Assembly: GCA_037189585.1 (NCBI GenBank)
Contig: JBBCJA010000035.1
Location: forward strand, 5,830 to 69,829
Direction of reading: 5' to 3'
DNA length: 64,000 nt
Origin: JAEXNA01 sp037189585
Lineage (GTDB): Bacteria > Vulcanimicrobiota > Xenobia > Xenobiales > JADMJV01
The position numbers and the translations under genes were made by a program. The first letter of the stretch is position 1. Each line of letters starts with the position of its first letter. The notes below the pieces were generated by a model, which saw only the letters and a list, made by a program, of their open reading frames with translations, had not been told where the DNA came from and ran no database searches. This document shows, piece by piece, positions 25,232 through 33,658 of the stretch.

Positions 25232-26071
25232 CTAGCGAATCGAGGCGCGCAGTTCTTGGTCGATCTGTTGCAGGCGCACGATCTCCGACTGCATCGCGTG
25301 TCCCTGGAGAGAAAGCTGGGAGAGGGCCGCTGTGTCCATGCCTTGGGTCGCGTCCTTGACCTTCCCCAGGAGCGCGATTCCTGTTTGAAGCTGTTTGATG
25401 TTGAGCGAGTGGTGCTCTTGGCAGTGGCTCGGAGGGCGGATGGCTTGCAGCCTGGACAAAGTTCCCCGTGCCTCGGTCAGAAGAATGTCAAAGCCGCTAG
25501 TATCGCCCGTCATGCTCTGACCCAGTAGCTGGGTCGCGAAAGAGTTGGGATCGGAGAGGCTCGGTGTGGCCACCAGCGCCTGATCGATCTGCGCGAGATA
25601 CTTACGGGTCTCCTCGGCCTGTTGGGGACTAGCGGACCGGGTCTCCGGCACGGGAGCGGGCGCCGTACCCGTGGGAGCGGAGGTTTTAGGGGCAACCCTA
25701 TTCGCTTTAGCTTTGGGATAACTCGTCGACTCGGGTTGGCTTTCCGACGAGGCAGGCTCTACCGAAGTCGGGAGCGCGGCCGAATCCGGCGCTGGAGCTT
25801 CCGTCGCGCTTTGAGAGCGGGAACGGTAGTGGGTCGGTAAACCGGAAGGGGCCCGTTGCAGGGAACCTGATTCCACGGAGATCTCACTACCGTTGTCGAC
25901 GCCATCGGCATACGCCACTGGAGCGGCGGCGGCCACCGACGGGGTTGCGTCGACAACCGGACGCGTGCTCTCACGCCCTAACAGAAAGGCGAGCAGGACA
26001 AGGGAGAGCACCAAGCCACCCACCAACAGTCCGAGCACGCTCCTCGAAATCTCAACTCTGGGAGAATCCAT
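25232..26071 (-). CDS. Membrane-anchored protein of unknown function
   Basis: A 279-residue protein with one N-terminal transmembrane helix (about residues 11-33, VLGLLVGGLVLSLVLLAFLL), then a Ser/Pro/Ala-rich linker (to about 155) and a helical C-terminal domain of about 125 residues ending RLQQIDQELRASIR. The topology suggests a periplasmic or outward-facing domain. I do not recognise the domain. GAGGAA lies 10 bases before ATG 26071; TTG 26077 is an alternative. The next gene upstream on the same strand is a glycosyltransferase. Confidence 0.65.
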   Translation of the reverse strand: MDSPRVEISRSVLGLLVGGLVLSLVLLAFLLGRESTRPVVDATPSVAAAAPVAYADGVDNGSEISVESGSLQRAPSGLPTHYRSRSQSATEAPAPDSAALPTSVEPASSESQPESTSYPKAKANRVAPKTSAPTGTAPAPVPETRSASPQQAEETRKYLAQIDQALVATPSLSDPNSFATQLLGQSMTGDTSGFDILLTEARGTLSRLQAIRPPSHCQEHHSLNIKQLQTGIALLGKVKDATQGMDTAALSQLSLQGHAMQSEIVRLQQIDQELRASIR

Positions 26072-26114
26072 CTTCAAGAAATTCCTCGCTCAGGCCAGGA
26101 TCCCCCTCAATGCC

Positions 26115-27233
26115 TTAGGAAAGCAAATCCGCGCAAACTTCGAGGATCTCGTGGGCGGCTTTGGGGCGGGCCATACGTAGAGAGTTCGCCCTCATCTCGG
26201 GGAGGCGGCCGCCGCTGAGCACCGCGTCGATCTTGTGGGCCAGGGTTCTCGGCTCGTAGGCCCACACCCCGACTCCCTCTTCCAGCAGATGGAAGGTGTT
26301 GCGTTCCTCCTGTCCCGGTAACGGGTCCACCACCACCCAGGCGACTCCCTTGACGAAGGACTCCCAGGTGGTCAGCCCACCGGGCTTACCCATCATCAAG
26401 TCGGCGCAGCTCATGTACTGGTCTATCTTGTCGGTGAAGCCCAGGGGATGAAGCGCCGAACCACTTACCTTGAAACTCTCCACCAGCGCCCGCACCTCTT
26501 CCAATAGCGCCCCGTTTCTTCCACAGAGCGCGACCACTTGAACTTTTCTTTTCAAGGTACGAAGGGCATGCAGCGTGGCATCGAGTTTGGCCGTGCCGAA
26601 TCCTCCGGCGGAGATCAACAAGGTGGGCTTTTCGGGATCCAGGCCCAGTGCTCGCGCCGTTTCCGCCCGCTCCAAATGTCGGGAGAAAACGGGATGAGTG
26701 GGAATGCCGGTCACCGAGATGGCGCGACCCGAAACTCCAAAGGAACGCAAGTAGGCTCGCGCCTCGGGTACAGCCAGGAAGTAGTGATCCGAAGGGGTCC
26801 CGAGCCACATTCCGTGCACGTCGAAGTCGGTCACCACCGTGGCAAGACAAAAGTTTCCCTTTCCCTTCTCCCGCCTTTGATAGGCTAGACTCGCCGGCAG
26901 AAAGTGAGTGCACAACACCAACTCAGGCTTGTATTCGTCGAGGAAGCGAAACATATCGCCGGCGCTCGCCTCCTCAAGCATCATCCGCACGGCATCCGGA
27001 CGAAAGGGCTTGTCGGTCAGCTCGAAGAGCCAGGAGAAGACTTTCGGCGCCCGATTGACCATGTCGAGATACGTATCGCGATAGAGTTTCACAAAAGGGC
27101 GAGGCATCATCGACAGGATATCGTGGTGAACGATCTCGAGATCCGAGCCCTCGGCGGCGGCTACCAGGGCTTCCGCGGCCCGGCCATGTCCTGCTCCCAC
27201 CGAGGCCGAGAAAAGTGCGACACGTCGTTTCAT
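26115..27233 (-). CDS. MGDG-synthase/MurG-like glycosyltransferase (GT28)
   Basis: A 372-residue GT-B enzyme. The N-terminal domain begins RRVALFSASVGAGHGRAAEAL, the glycine-histidine loop of MGDG synthases, and contains TVVTDFDVHGMW. The C-terminal donor domain has LLISAGGFG and the nucleotide-sugar motif MGKPGGLTTWES. The family transfers galactose or glucose to diacylglycerol or related lipids at the membrane, so a glycolipid-forming role is likely. The donor is unknown. It probably shares a transcript with the membrane-anchored protein 44 bases downstream. Confidence 0.85.
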   Translation of the reverse strand: MKRRVALFSASVGAGHGRAAEALVAAAEGSDLEIVHHDILSMMPRPFVKLYRDTYLDMVNRAPKVFSWLFELTDKPFRPDAVRMMLEEASAGDMFRFLDEYKPELVLCTHFLPASLAYQRREKGKGNFCLATVVTDFDVHGMWLGTPSDHYFLAVPEARAYLRSFGVSGRAISVTGIPTHPVFSRHLERAETARALGLDPEKPTLLISAGGFGTAKLDATLHALRTLKRKVQVVALCGRNGALLEEVRALVESFKVSGSALHPLGFTDKIDQYMSCADLMMGKPGGLTTWESFVKGVAWVVVDPLPGQEERNTFHLLEEGVGVWAYEPRTLAHKIDAVLSGGRLPEMRANSLRMARPKAAHEILEVCADLLS

Positions 27234-27378
27234 AGAGAAGCGGTTTGGTCAGCAGTGAGTCCAAAACCTGTTCACAAACCGTTTACAACACCTGGTCAGT
27301 CCTCAATGAAATCTCTCAAGTCGGGCTCGCTATTCTAAGTCCAAGAAGTTCAGGGAACACCCCGGGAAGAGGATAGAG

Positions 27379-28044
27379 ATGAAGATTGGATCTGGAATCA
27401 AAAAGGCTCTCAAGAAAGGCACCGATGTCACCAAGAAAGCTTTTGACGGAGACAAGAAGAGCGGAGACTCCAAAGGTCTCAAGGGGATACTGGGAGACAA
27501 GCTCAGCGAGAAAGTCGGAGACAAACTGGGCGACAAGCTTGATGGAAAAAAACTGGACAAGGCGGAACTCTCCGAGGAGTTGTTCGGCAAGGACGTCGAC
27601 GAGCTGAGCAAGGAAGAGAAGAAGAAACTCAAAGAGATCGAGAAGATGCTCAAGGGAGAGAAAGAGGAGAAAGAAGCGCCCGCCGCCGAGGCTGGAGGCG
27701 CGGAAGCTCCCGCCGCCCCGGCCCCGCCCGCGGCTCCCGCCGCTCCGGCGGCTCCGGCTGGGAACAGCGCCCTTGATCAGCAATTATCTCAGCTAGCGAT
27801 GTCGGTACTTCGCGAAGGAATGTCTGGGGCGGGGGGAGGGTCGCGCCAACAACTGGAGGCGACCTATCAACAAGCGGGAGGTCAGGGGAACATGAGCATC
27901 AGCCGTCAGACCCACGATCTCGTCGCTCTGGCGCTCGGCGGCGGCGGCGCCAGCGGCCTGAGCCTAGCCGGCCTCGGAGGGGGGCAGCATTTTCCTCAAC
28001 AGATGGGAATCAATCCGAACTTCGGCGGCATGATGGCCGCCTAG
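27379..28044 (+). CDS. Low-complexity protein with Lys/Glu head and Ala/Pro/Gly tail
   Basis: A 221-residue protein with no recognised domain. Residues 1-95 are Lys/Asp/Glu-rich and helical, with a repeated GDKL pattern (GDKLSEKVGDKLGDKLDGKK). Residues 96-130 are Ala/Pro-rich. The last 70 are Gly/Gln/Met-rich. No signal peptide. GAAGAGGATAG precedes ATG 27379 and a strong terminator follows, so it is an independent monocistronic gene. The composition suggests an extended or fibrous protein, possibly exported by a non-Sec route (inference). Confidence 0.65.
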   Translation: MKIGSGIKKALKKGTDVTKKAFDGDKKSGDSKGLKGILGDKLSEKVGDKLGDKLDGKKLDKAELSEELFGKDVDELSKEEKKKLKEIEKMLKGEKEEKEAPAAEAGGAEAPAAPAPPAAPAAPAAPAGNSALDQQLSQLAMSVLREGMSGAGGGSRQQLEATYQQAGGQGNMSISRQTHDLVALALGGGGASGLSLAGLGGGQHFPQQMGINPNFGGMMAA

Positions 28045-28067
28045 AATTCGGAGCTAGAGCGCCGGTT

Positions 28068-28100
28068 AAAGGGACTCGAGTAGAGTCCCTTTCTTGCTTT
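28068..28100 (+). terminator. Rho-independent terminator
   Basis: AAAGGGACTC pairs with GAGTCCCTTT around loop GAGTA, followed by CTTGCTTTT. It lies 24 bases beyond the low-complexity gene. Confidence 0.88.
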
Positions 28101-28153
28101 TAGCGCCGTATGCGACAAAGGCGGCTCTGGCTACCAAGAAGAGGGCGCCGGCC

Positions 28154-29272
28154 TTAGACTTTCACAGGTACGACAGTATAGCCGGGGGCAATCTCGTCCG
28201 TGGACAGCACGACCCAATCAGCTGGGAGTCTAGCGCGCCAATCACGTCGGGATTCAGGCGACACAATGACGAGCGGCTCATGCCCTTGCGGTTGGCCGGC
28301 CTGCACTGGCAATTCCAGCGTGTCCGAATCGAGAACCAGCCCGAGGACCTGTCGAGCGGCGTCGGCGTAGAGGTGGCTGATCAGGTATTTCAAAGCCCTA
28401 CGGGCGACTTCTGTGAGGTCCGCGACCGTTTCCGCCTCCGCCGCACCGAGGGTTTCCAAAATGAGCGAAAGGTCCCGGATGGGAAGTCCCTCCTCGAGGA
28501 GCTTGACCAGGACCCCCTGGAGGGTCAATAGCGAAATGCGTTTCGGAACAACCTCCTCCAGCAGCTGAGGACGCCCTAGCTTATTAAGCAAGAAATGAAC
28601 TTCCTCAACTCCCAGCAGCCGGGAAGCGTGGACGCGGACAAGGTAGGTCAGGTGTGTGCACAGGACACTGATGGGAGTGAAAACCATGCATCCCGCCGCC
28701 TCGGCCCGGGAGCGCTCCTCGGGTGCGGTCCAGACGGCGGGCATGCCATAGGTAGGATCGCTGGTTCGTTCCCCTGGAAAACCGCCGAGCTCTTTACCGA
28801 CCACCAGGACAGCTCCCGGCGGAACCCTGCCCTGCCCGGCCGGAAGCTCGCGTATCAAGATGCGATACTCGCCCGGCTGAAGTGTCAGATTGTCGCGCAG
28901 TCTGACTCCGGGCATGACCAGTCCCAGTTCGGAAGCGATATGGCGTCGAACCGAGGAAATCCGCTCGCACAGGGCATCCATCTCGGGAAGCCAATCGACG
29001 CTCATCTCGATGGTAAGCTGATCCATTTGGAGCCGACTGACGATCGAGTCCTCGTCCTTTATGCCAGGTGGAGACGGTAAGGCGTCCTCGGGAGCCAAAT
29101 CGAGGGCCTCCGTGACGCGACGAAGAGTCTCCATCGAAGCGAAGCCCGCCTCAAGTCGCCGCAGCGTACGCACCCCCAGTTGACTTCTTTCCGATAACTC
29201 TTCCTGAGTCCATGCACGCTTCTCGCGCTCCTTGCGAACCATCTCTCCGTTGACCTTCAGCTTCTTCATCAT
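28154..29272 (-). CDS. XRE-type HTH protein fused to FlhA/SctV (FHIPEP) cytoplasmic domain
   Basis: A 372-residue soluble protein. Residues about 9-58 are an XRE/lambda-repressor HTH (REKRAWTQEELSERSQLG, then RTLRRLEAG). Residues about 85-300 match the cytoplasmic domain of the type III export gate FlhA/SctV: RRHIASELGLVMPGVRLRDN (109-128), SDPTYGMPAVW (171-181), LCTHLTYLVRVHASRLLG (204-221), LLEEVVPKRISLLTLQGVL (237-255) and EGLPIRDLSLILETL (261-275). The eight-TM export channel of FlhA is absent. In FlhA this domain docks chaperone-substrate complexes; here it could be a sensor that controls transcription (inference). ATG 29272 has AGGA 5 bases upstream; 29269 and 29278 are alternatives. 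No other type III genes are in the window. Confidence 0.85.
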   Translation of the reverse strand: MMKKLKVNGEMVRKEREKRAWTQEELSERSQLGVRTLRRLEAGFASMETLRRVTEALDLAPEDALPSPPGIKDEDSIVSRLQMDQLTIEMSVDWLPEMDALCERISSVRRHIASELGLVMPGVRLRDNLTLQPGEYRILIRELPAGQGRVPPGAVLVVGKELGGFPGERTSDPTYGMPAVWTAPEERSRAEAAGCMVFTPISVLCTHLTYLVRVHASRLLGVEEVHFLLNKLGRPQLLEEVVPKRISLLTLQGVLVKLLEEGLPIRDLSLILETLGAAEAETVADLTEVARRALKYLISHLYADAARQVLGLVLDSDTLELPVQAGQPQGHEPLVIVSPESRRDWRARLPADWVVLSTDEIAPGYTVVPVKV

Positions 29273-29379
29273 GCCCATCCTAGCATCCCACGAGCGGCCG
29301 CTTAAAGGTCTCCCGAAGGTCAATCATAGGCCAGATGAGGCATTCTTCGATTCCACGCACAGCCTCAAAAGCACCATGA

Positions 29380-29407
29380 AAAAAGCCAGCCCGAAAGCTG
29401 GCTTTTT
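29380..29407. terminator. Bidirectional Rho-independent terminator
   Basis: AAAAAGCCAGC pairs with GCTGGCTTTTT around a six-base loop, giving a U-tract on both strands. It serves the EF-hand gene on the minus strand. Confidence 0.88.
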
Positions 29408-29425
29408 CGCGAAGGGTTGGGGAAA

Positions 29426-30157
29426 CTAGAAGTATCCGTGCCCGCCCATCCAGCCGCCCTGTTGAGGGAAGTTGTTGTACTGGTAACTGCCGAATCCACA
29501 GCCACATCCACCCGGGTAGCCGCCGCCGTACCAGGGGCGGTTGGGGGAGGTGTGACTCATGCGGGAGTAGGGGTCGACAAAGTCTAGGCGCTGCGAGCCC
29601 TGGCGGCCCCAGCGGTCCTGTCCAGGAACATTGTAAACGGAATGCGTTTCGTTGTTGCTGATCTTTCCGTCCCGGGAGCTGTCGACCCAGACGCGAGCGC
29701 CCGCTTGACTGAGCTCGTTGGTATCCAGTCGACCGTCGCGATTGGTGTCCATTTTTTCGTATTGCTTGCGGAGACTGGTGCCGCGGAGACGCTCCATGAT
29801 GTCGACGCGTCCGTCATTGTTGAAGTCGTAGTTGCCGGTAGCGGCCTTCATGATATCGTTGGAGCGTTGGACATCATTTTTATCGTACTTGCCGTCTTTG
29901 TTGGTGTCGAAGACGAGTACGCCGTCTTGTCCACGTTGGTGGCCGGGCTGCTGATTGAAGTTGATACCGTAGCCGCTGGTACCGTGATTGTTCCAGAAGC
30001 CGGTTCCGCGCTCGCGCCAGAAATGGTTTCCACCGCCGGTGTAGATATCGGTGCTGTTTTGCTGGTACTGGCCCTGATCGTAACGGGAAGGGAAGCCGTA
30101 GCCTCCTCCATAAGGGTTGCCGTATCCAGTAGGGGGAAATCCATACATCATCGCCAT
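29426..30157 (-). CDS. EF-hand calcium-binding-like protein, Gly/Tyr/Asn-rich
   Basis: A 243-residue protein with four EF-hand-type loops: DTNKDGKYDKND (84-95), DFNNDGRVDIME (111-122), DTNRDGRLDTNE (137-148) and DSSRDGKISNNE (159-170). Each has Asp/Asn at loop positions 1, 3 and 5 and Gly at 6, so calcium binding is likely. The flanks are Gly/Tyr/Asn/Pro-rich, including a GGCGCGFGSY tail. There is no signal peptide. A GGAGGAC site precedes ATG 30157. The motif CAGATTGTTAA, shared with the transglycosylase gene, lies about 80-90 bases upstream (30235-30245). Confidence 0.8.
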   Translation of the reverse strand: MAMMYGFPPTGYGNPYGGGYGFPSRYDQGQYQQNSTDIYTGGGNHFWRERGTGFWNNHGTSGYGINFNQQPGHQRGQDGVLVFDTNKDGKYDKNDVQRSNDIMKAATGNYDFNNDGRVDIMERLRGTSLRKQYEKMDTNRDGRLDTNELSQAGARVWVDSSRDGKISNNETHSVYNVPGQDRWGRQGSQRLDFVDPYSRMSHTSPNRPWYGGGYPGGCGCGFGSYQYNNFPQQGGWMGGHGYF

Positions 30158-30234
30158 TGCAGTCGTCCTCCGCGAAATCTTTGTGGGTTATTTATCCCGC
30201 CGTCGCCGTCAAAGTTAAGAGCTGATTTGTTACC

Positions 30235-30245
30235 AGATTGTTAAC
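30235..30245 (-). promoter_or_regulatory. Shared upstream element, copy before EF-hand gene
   Basis: On the minus strand this reads TTAACAATCTG, about 80 bases before the start codon. The identical 11-mer occurs at 14756-14766 before the transglycosylase-domain gene. It also lies in one arm of an AAAGTTAA/TTAACTTT repeat (30212-30248). Could be a promoter or operator element. Confidence 0.35.
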
Positions 30246-30303
30246 TTTACCGGCTTCAAAAGTTTCTGTTTCCTTTTCAGGACCCCTGCCTTATCTTTCA
30301 TGG

Positions 30304-30330
30304 AAAAGGCCAGGCGAGCGCCCGGCCTTT
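30304..30330 (-). terminator. Rho-independent terminator (minus strand)
   Basis: On the minus strand AAAGGCC...GGCCTTTTCC forms a hairpin with an inner GGC/GCC step, just after the thioredoxin-like gene. Confidence 0.75.
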
Positions 30331-30351
30331 GATCCCCATATTGAAAACGGG

Positions 30352-30804
30352 TTATTTTCTTTTCTTCATCTGCTGCTCGGCGAGCTTTGTCCAGTTGGCC
30401 GGCCCGCCTTCTTCGTAGCCCGAGGTGCCCAATTGCTCGCCTTTGGCATTGGCGAAAACGATGGTGGGAAATCCCTGGATACCATATTTTTGAGCGAGCT
30501 CGTCATTTTGAGTCTTGGTTTTGGCGTCGAGTTGAGTCTTGCGTGGGAAGTCCACCTCCAGCAAGACGACTTTCTTAGCGGCCCAGCTTTGAAACTCGGG
30601 GGTACTAAAGACTTCTTTCTTGAGCTTGATGCACCAGCCGCACCAGTCGCTTCCGGTAAAGTTCATCAAAATCGGTTTGCCGCTGACCTTGGACTGCCGG
30701 GCGGCCTCATCCCAAGAAGTTAGCCACCCCTTTTCGCCGGCGAAGGCGGAAGTGGCCAGGAACATGACGCAGAGTGCGACGGAAAGCAAAGAGAAACGTT
30801 TCAT
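30352..30804 (-). CDS. Exported thioredoxin-fold protein
   Basis: A 150-residue protein with a Sec signal peptide (residues 1-23, ending SAFA). The mature domain has the thioredoxin-like active site SDWCGWC with C55 and C58, the later GIQGFPTIVF cis-Pro strand, and length typical of DUF255/thioredoxin_7-like domains. It probably acts as a periplasmic disulfide oxidoreductase or reductase. AAAGGA lies 9 bases before ATG 30804; TTG 30810 is an alternative. A terminator follows. Confidence 0.87.
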   Translation of the reverse strand: MKRFSLLSVALCVMFLATSAFAGEKGWLTSWDEAARQSKVSGKPILMNFTGSDWCGWCIKLKKEVFSTPEFQSWAAKKVVLLEVDFPRKTQLDAKTKTQNDELAQKYGIQGFPTIVFANAKGEQLGTSGYEEGGPANWTKLAEQQMKKRK

Positions 30805-30877
30805 TTTCAAGAGTCCTTTCGAAAGATAGCTGCTCGGACCAACCTGATTTGGATTCCAAGAGTTCCAACCCTCTTTG

Positions 30878-32884
30878 TTACGTTGCCTGGACTGTCACGA
30901 AAGCCAATCCCAGGAAGAAGACCACGAACGCGATGGCGGCCTGTGTGGCGTCTCTGGAGCGGCCTCGAATGATAGCGTATAAGACGTAGGGTGGTAGACC
31001 CATGACGGAAATTCCGAAGAAGACGCGGAAGATCTTGATCACGCCGATGGGTATGATCGAGCCGAGCACAACCGAGCCCCAATACAAAAAGAATCCCAGG
31101 GCCAGATAGCGCCAGCCCCACCAGGGGCCACCCTGTTCGCCACTCGTCCGCGCCTGCTGGTTGGCCGGCGTGGACGGAGTCGTCTCGGAAAGAGGACCCA
31201 CCGTCACGGTTGGAGAGGGTGCGGTCGGCGAGGCTGGAGCTTTAACCTCGAGTGGAGGAGGTAGTTGTTGGGCTACCGGCGCTCGTAAGGGAGCCAGGCT
31301 GGAAGCAGGAGCGGTACTGGCGAAAGTCTCCACCGCGGGTGGCACGATTGCTGAGGAAACAGGCGGTGGGATGACGGGAAGAGGCGCGGTGGTGGTAGCC
31401 TGGGTCTGGGAAAAAGTCGAAACATCGATTTCGTACACTTCGACATCATCTCGATTCTTGCCGATATGGCGCGCGGGATAGATCCCCTCTATCGCTTTGG
31501 CCGTCTCGTCTCCGATGTGAATCATTCCGGGCGGACAATCTTTCTCGAGATGGCCGGCCTGGTCCACGGTGCGGCTGGCGAACTCGCCCAGGGACCGGCG
31601 AGGGTCATGATAGACCAGACCTGTTCGGATTCCGATCCTGACTTTTAAGGTGTCGGGGAGATGGCTATGACGATCTCCCACCGACTCCACTGATTGCTGC
31701 ACACGAACGGCCGCGTTCACCGCGGGTACGGGCTCGACGAATAAGGCGATCGCGCCGTCCCCCGACCAGTCGTAACGCTCGCAACCTTCGTCCTCTAAAA
31801 TGGCGTTGATGGTCGCGCGGTAGTCACGGAAGGCCCGGTCGGCGATCAAGGTTTGATTTGGGACCTTGATTTTGGATGAACCGGCGAGATCCAGCATGAC
31901 GATACTGAGTTGGCGTTTGAATCCTCGGTCGATCGCCTCTTTCATCTTTTCACGAGCGATGATGGCGTCGTCCATGCTGACCTGACCACTTTCCACCGAA
32001 GTCAGGAACTGTTGTAAGAGCTCGGCCCGTTGGGGGGAAGGCTCGATCAGCGCGGTAGAGACCTCTCCCACGAAGGCCCGCAGGGTCTCCTTCATCTCTT
32101 TGGCTGTCTGAATGCGGTCGTTAGGCCCTTTGGACAGACCCTTGTGGATGATCGCCTCAAGTGCCGGTGGCACATCCGTCAAGCTTCGTAGTGGTGGCGG
32201 GTTCTCCAGAACCTGTTTTTTCACCACCTCCGCCAGGGTGTCGCCTCGAAAAGGGTTGAGACCGGCCAGCATCTCATAAAGGATCAAGGTCGCCGCATAC
32301 AAGTCGGCCCGACCGTCCACGTCCTTACCGTCGAACTGCTCCGGTGCCATATATTCCGGCGTGCCGATAATAGTACCGGTCTGTGTCAGCTTGTCGGCTC
32401 CGGCCATTCGAGCGATGGAGAAGTCGGTCAGGAAGACATCTCCGCTATCGTCTTCGATCAAGATATTGGCCGGTTTAATATCGCGGTGGACCACCCCCTT
32501 GGAATGGGCATACTCCAGGGCTTCGAAAACCGGTATCATGATACGAAGTGAGCGTGTGACGGAGAGCTTCTCGCCATTTTCGAGAAGTTTCTGAAGTTCC
32601 ACGCCTTGGATGTAGTCCATGGCGATGGCGAACGCTCCATCGGCTTCCACCAGGTCGAAAATTCGGACGATGTTGTTATGTCGCAGAGCGGCGGCGATCT
32701 GCCCTTCCCGGCGAAATCGATCGAGGAACTTCCCATCGCGAACGAGCTCAGGGGCCAGTACCTTCAGAGCGCACTCGCGCCCTAGATTGGTCTGGCGGGC
32801 CAGGTATACGGTCCCGGTGGCGCCCCGGCCAAGAACTTTCACGATCTCGAAGTTCCCAAAGGTATGGCCGGGCTGTAGCTCCAC
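30878..32884 (-). CDS. Ser/Thr protein kinase fused to class III adenylate/guanylate cyclase, membrane-anchored
   Basis: A 668-residue protein. Residues 10-275 form a Hanks-type kinase: GRGATG at 19-24, K41, HRDIKPAN at 133-140, DFS in place of DFG at 154-156 and the APE-like APEQ at 180-183. Residues about 325-495 are a class III nucleotide cyclase domain with D332 (LDLAGSS) and D377 (WSGDGAI) as probable metal ligands. A Pro/Thr/Ala-rich linker leads to three C-terminal hydrophobic segments, so both catalytic domains are cytoplasmic. Cyclase activity is uncertain because many such fusions are degenerate. GTG 32884 is chosen since longer frames overlap the divergent gene at 32965. Confidence 0.85.
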   Translation of the reverse strand: MELQPGHTFGNFEIVKVLGRGATGTVYLARQTNLGRECALKVLAPELVRDGKFLDRFRREGQIAAALRHNNIVRIFDLVEADGAFAIAMDYIQGVELQKLLENGEKLSVTRSLRIMIPVFEALEYAHSKGVVHRDIKPANILIEDDSGDVFLTDFSIARMAGADKLTQTGTIIGTPEYMAPEQFDGKDVDGRADLYAATLILYEMLAGLNPFRGDTLAEVVKKQVLENPPPLRSLTDVPPALEAIIHKGLSKGPNDRIQTAKEMKETLRAFVGEVSTALIEPSPQRAELLQQFLTSVESGQVSMDDAIIAREKMKEAIDRGFKRQLSIVMLDLAGSSKIKVPNQTLIADRAFRDYRATINAILEDEGCERYDWSGDGAIALFVEPVPAVNAAVRVQQSVESVGDRHSHLPDTLKVRIGIRTGLVYHDPRRSLGEFASRTVDQAGHLEKDCPPGMIHIGDETAKAIEGIYPARHIGKNRDDVEVYEIDVSTFSQTQATTTAPLPVIPPPVSSAIVPPAVETFASTAPASSLAPLRAPVAQQLPPPLEVKAPASPTAPSPTVTVGPLSETTPSTPANQQARTSGEQGGPWWGWRYLALGFFLYWGSVVLGSIIPIGVIKIFRVFFGISVMGLPPYVLYAIIRGRSRDATQAAIAFVVFFLGLAFVTVQAT

Positions 32885-32964
32885 GGGACATTCTTCACCG
32901 CCTCCCGAGCGCGCCCTGCCATCGACATAGGAGCCAGGGGCCTGAGACGGGAAACTCGGGAAGG

Positions 32965-33654
32965 ATGAGCACAGAAGACGACTGGCAGCGTAAACAAGAG
33001 GCGTTACAGCTTTATCTACGCGAGCACGGAGCCGAGGAAGCTCCCTACCGGGTTGATCTGGGAGAAAGAAAAATCTTTTGGATCGATGAAATGGGATTGT
33101 CCCTGGTCGTGGCCGACTGTCGGGTCTTACTAAGCTATGCTCTTTCCAACCGTTCCGTGATGATGGCCTGGGCCAACAGTTCGCTTTCGGCCGATTGTGG
33201 AATTCCCGAGTTGGACGGTTTTCCACCCTACTTTACGGAGCAAGAGCCGACCGACGTGTGGGAGTTAGCTGTGGAGGCGGCCACCGCTGTGAAGGCCGAC
33301 GCCATCTACCGCTCTCCCTCGCCTCAGTCCTGGGTCATGCTGGGGCTTTGGAATTTGCGTCCCGGCGGGGCTGAACAGTTTTACTCGGGGTCCCCTCGTA
33401 GCCATGTTTTGATGGTGCTGTTCCGTCTAACGGACCACCCCAATGCCGAGGAATGGCCAGTCCTTCTCGACAACTACGCGGAGAGTTTTCTGCAGATGGC
33501 GGGGCATCCGCACAAAGGCACGGAGTACGAACAGGAACTTCGCGACACCGCCCGCAGTATGCGAAACATCCTGGCCCTGGCCAATCCCGAGCGGCGTGAG
33601 GAGTTTCAAGCCGAGCTAGGCAAGCTGATCGAGCACTGGGAAAAACTACTTTAA
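32965..33654 (+). CDS. DUF6882-like protein
   Basis: A 229-residue soluble protein. The segments DDWQRKQEALQLYL, DCRVLLSYAL, and MMAWANSSLS resemble the DUF6882 family, where a conserved WxWAN-type motif is central. Function is unknown. A GGAAGG site precedes ATG 32965. It is divergent from the kinase-cyclase gene and ends 5 bases before the convergent PLP enzyme stop. Confidence 0.6.
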   Translation: MSTEDDWQRKQEALQLYLREHGAEEAPYRVDLGERKIFWIDEMGLSLVVADCRVLLSYALSNRSVMMAWANSSLSADCGIPELDGFPPYFTEQEPTDVWELAVEAATAVKADAIYRSPSPQSWVMLGLWNLRPGGAEQFYSGSPRSHVLMVLFRLTDHPNAEEWPVLLDNYAESFLQMAGHPHKGTEYEQELRDTARSMRNILALANPERREEFQAELGKLIEHWEKLL

Positions 33655-33658
33655 CTCC

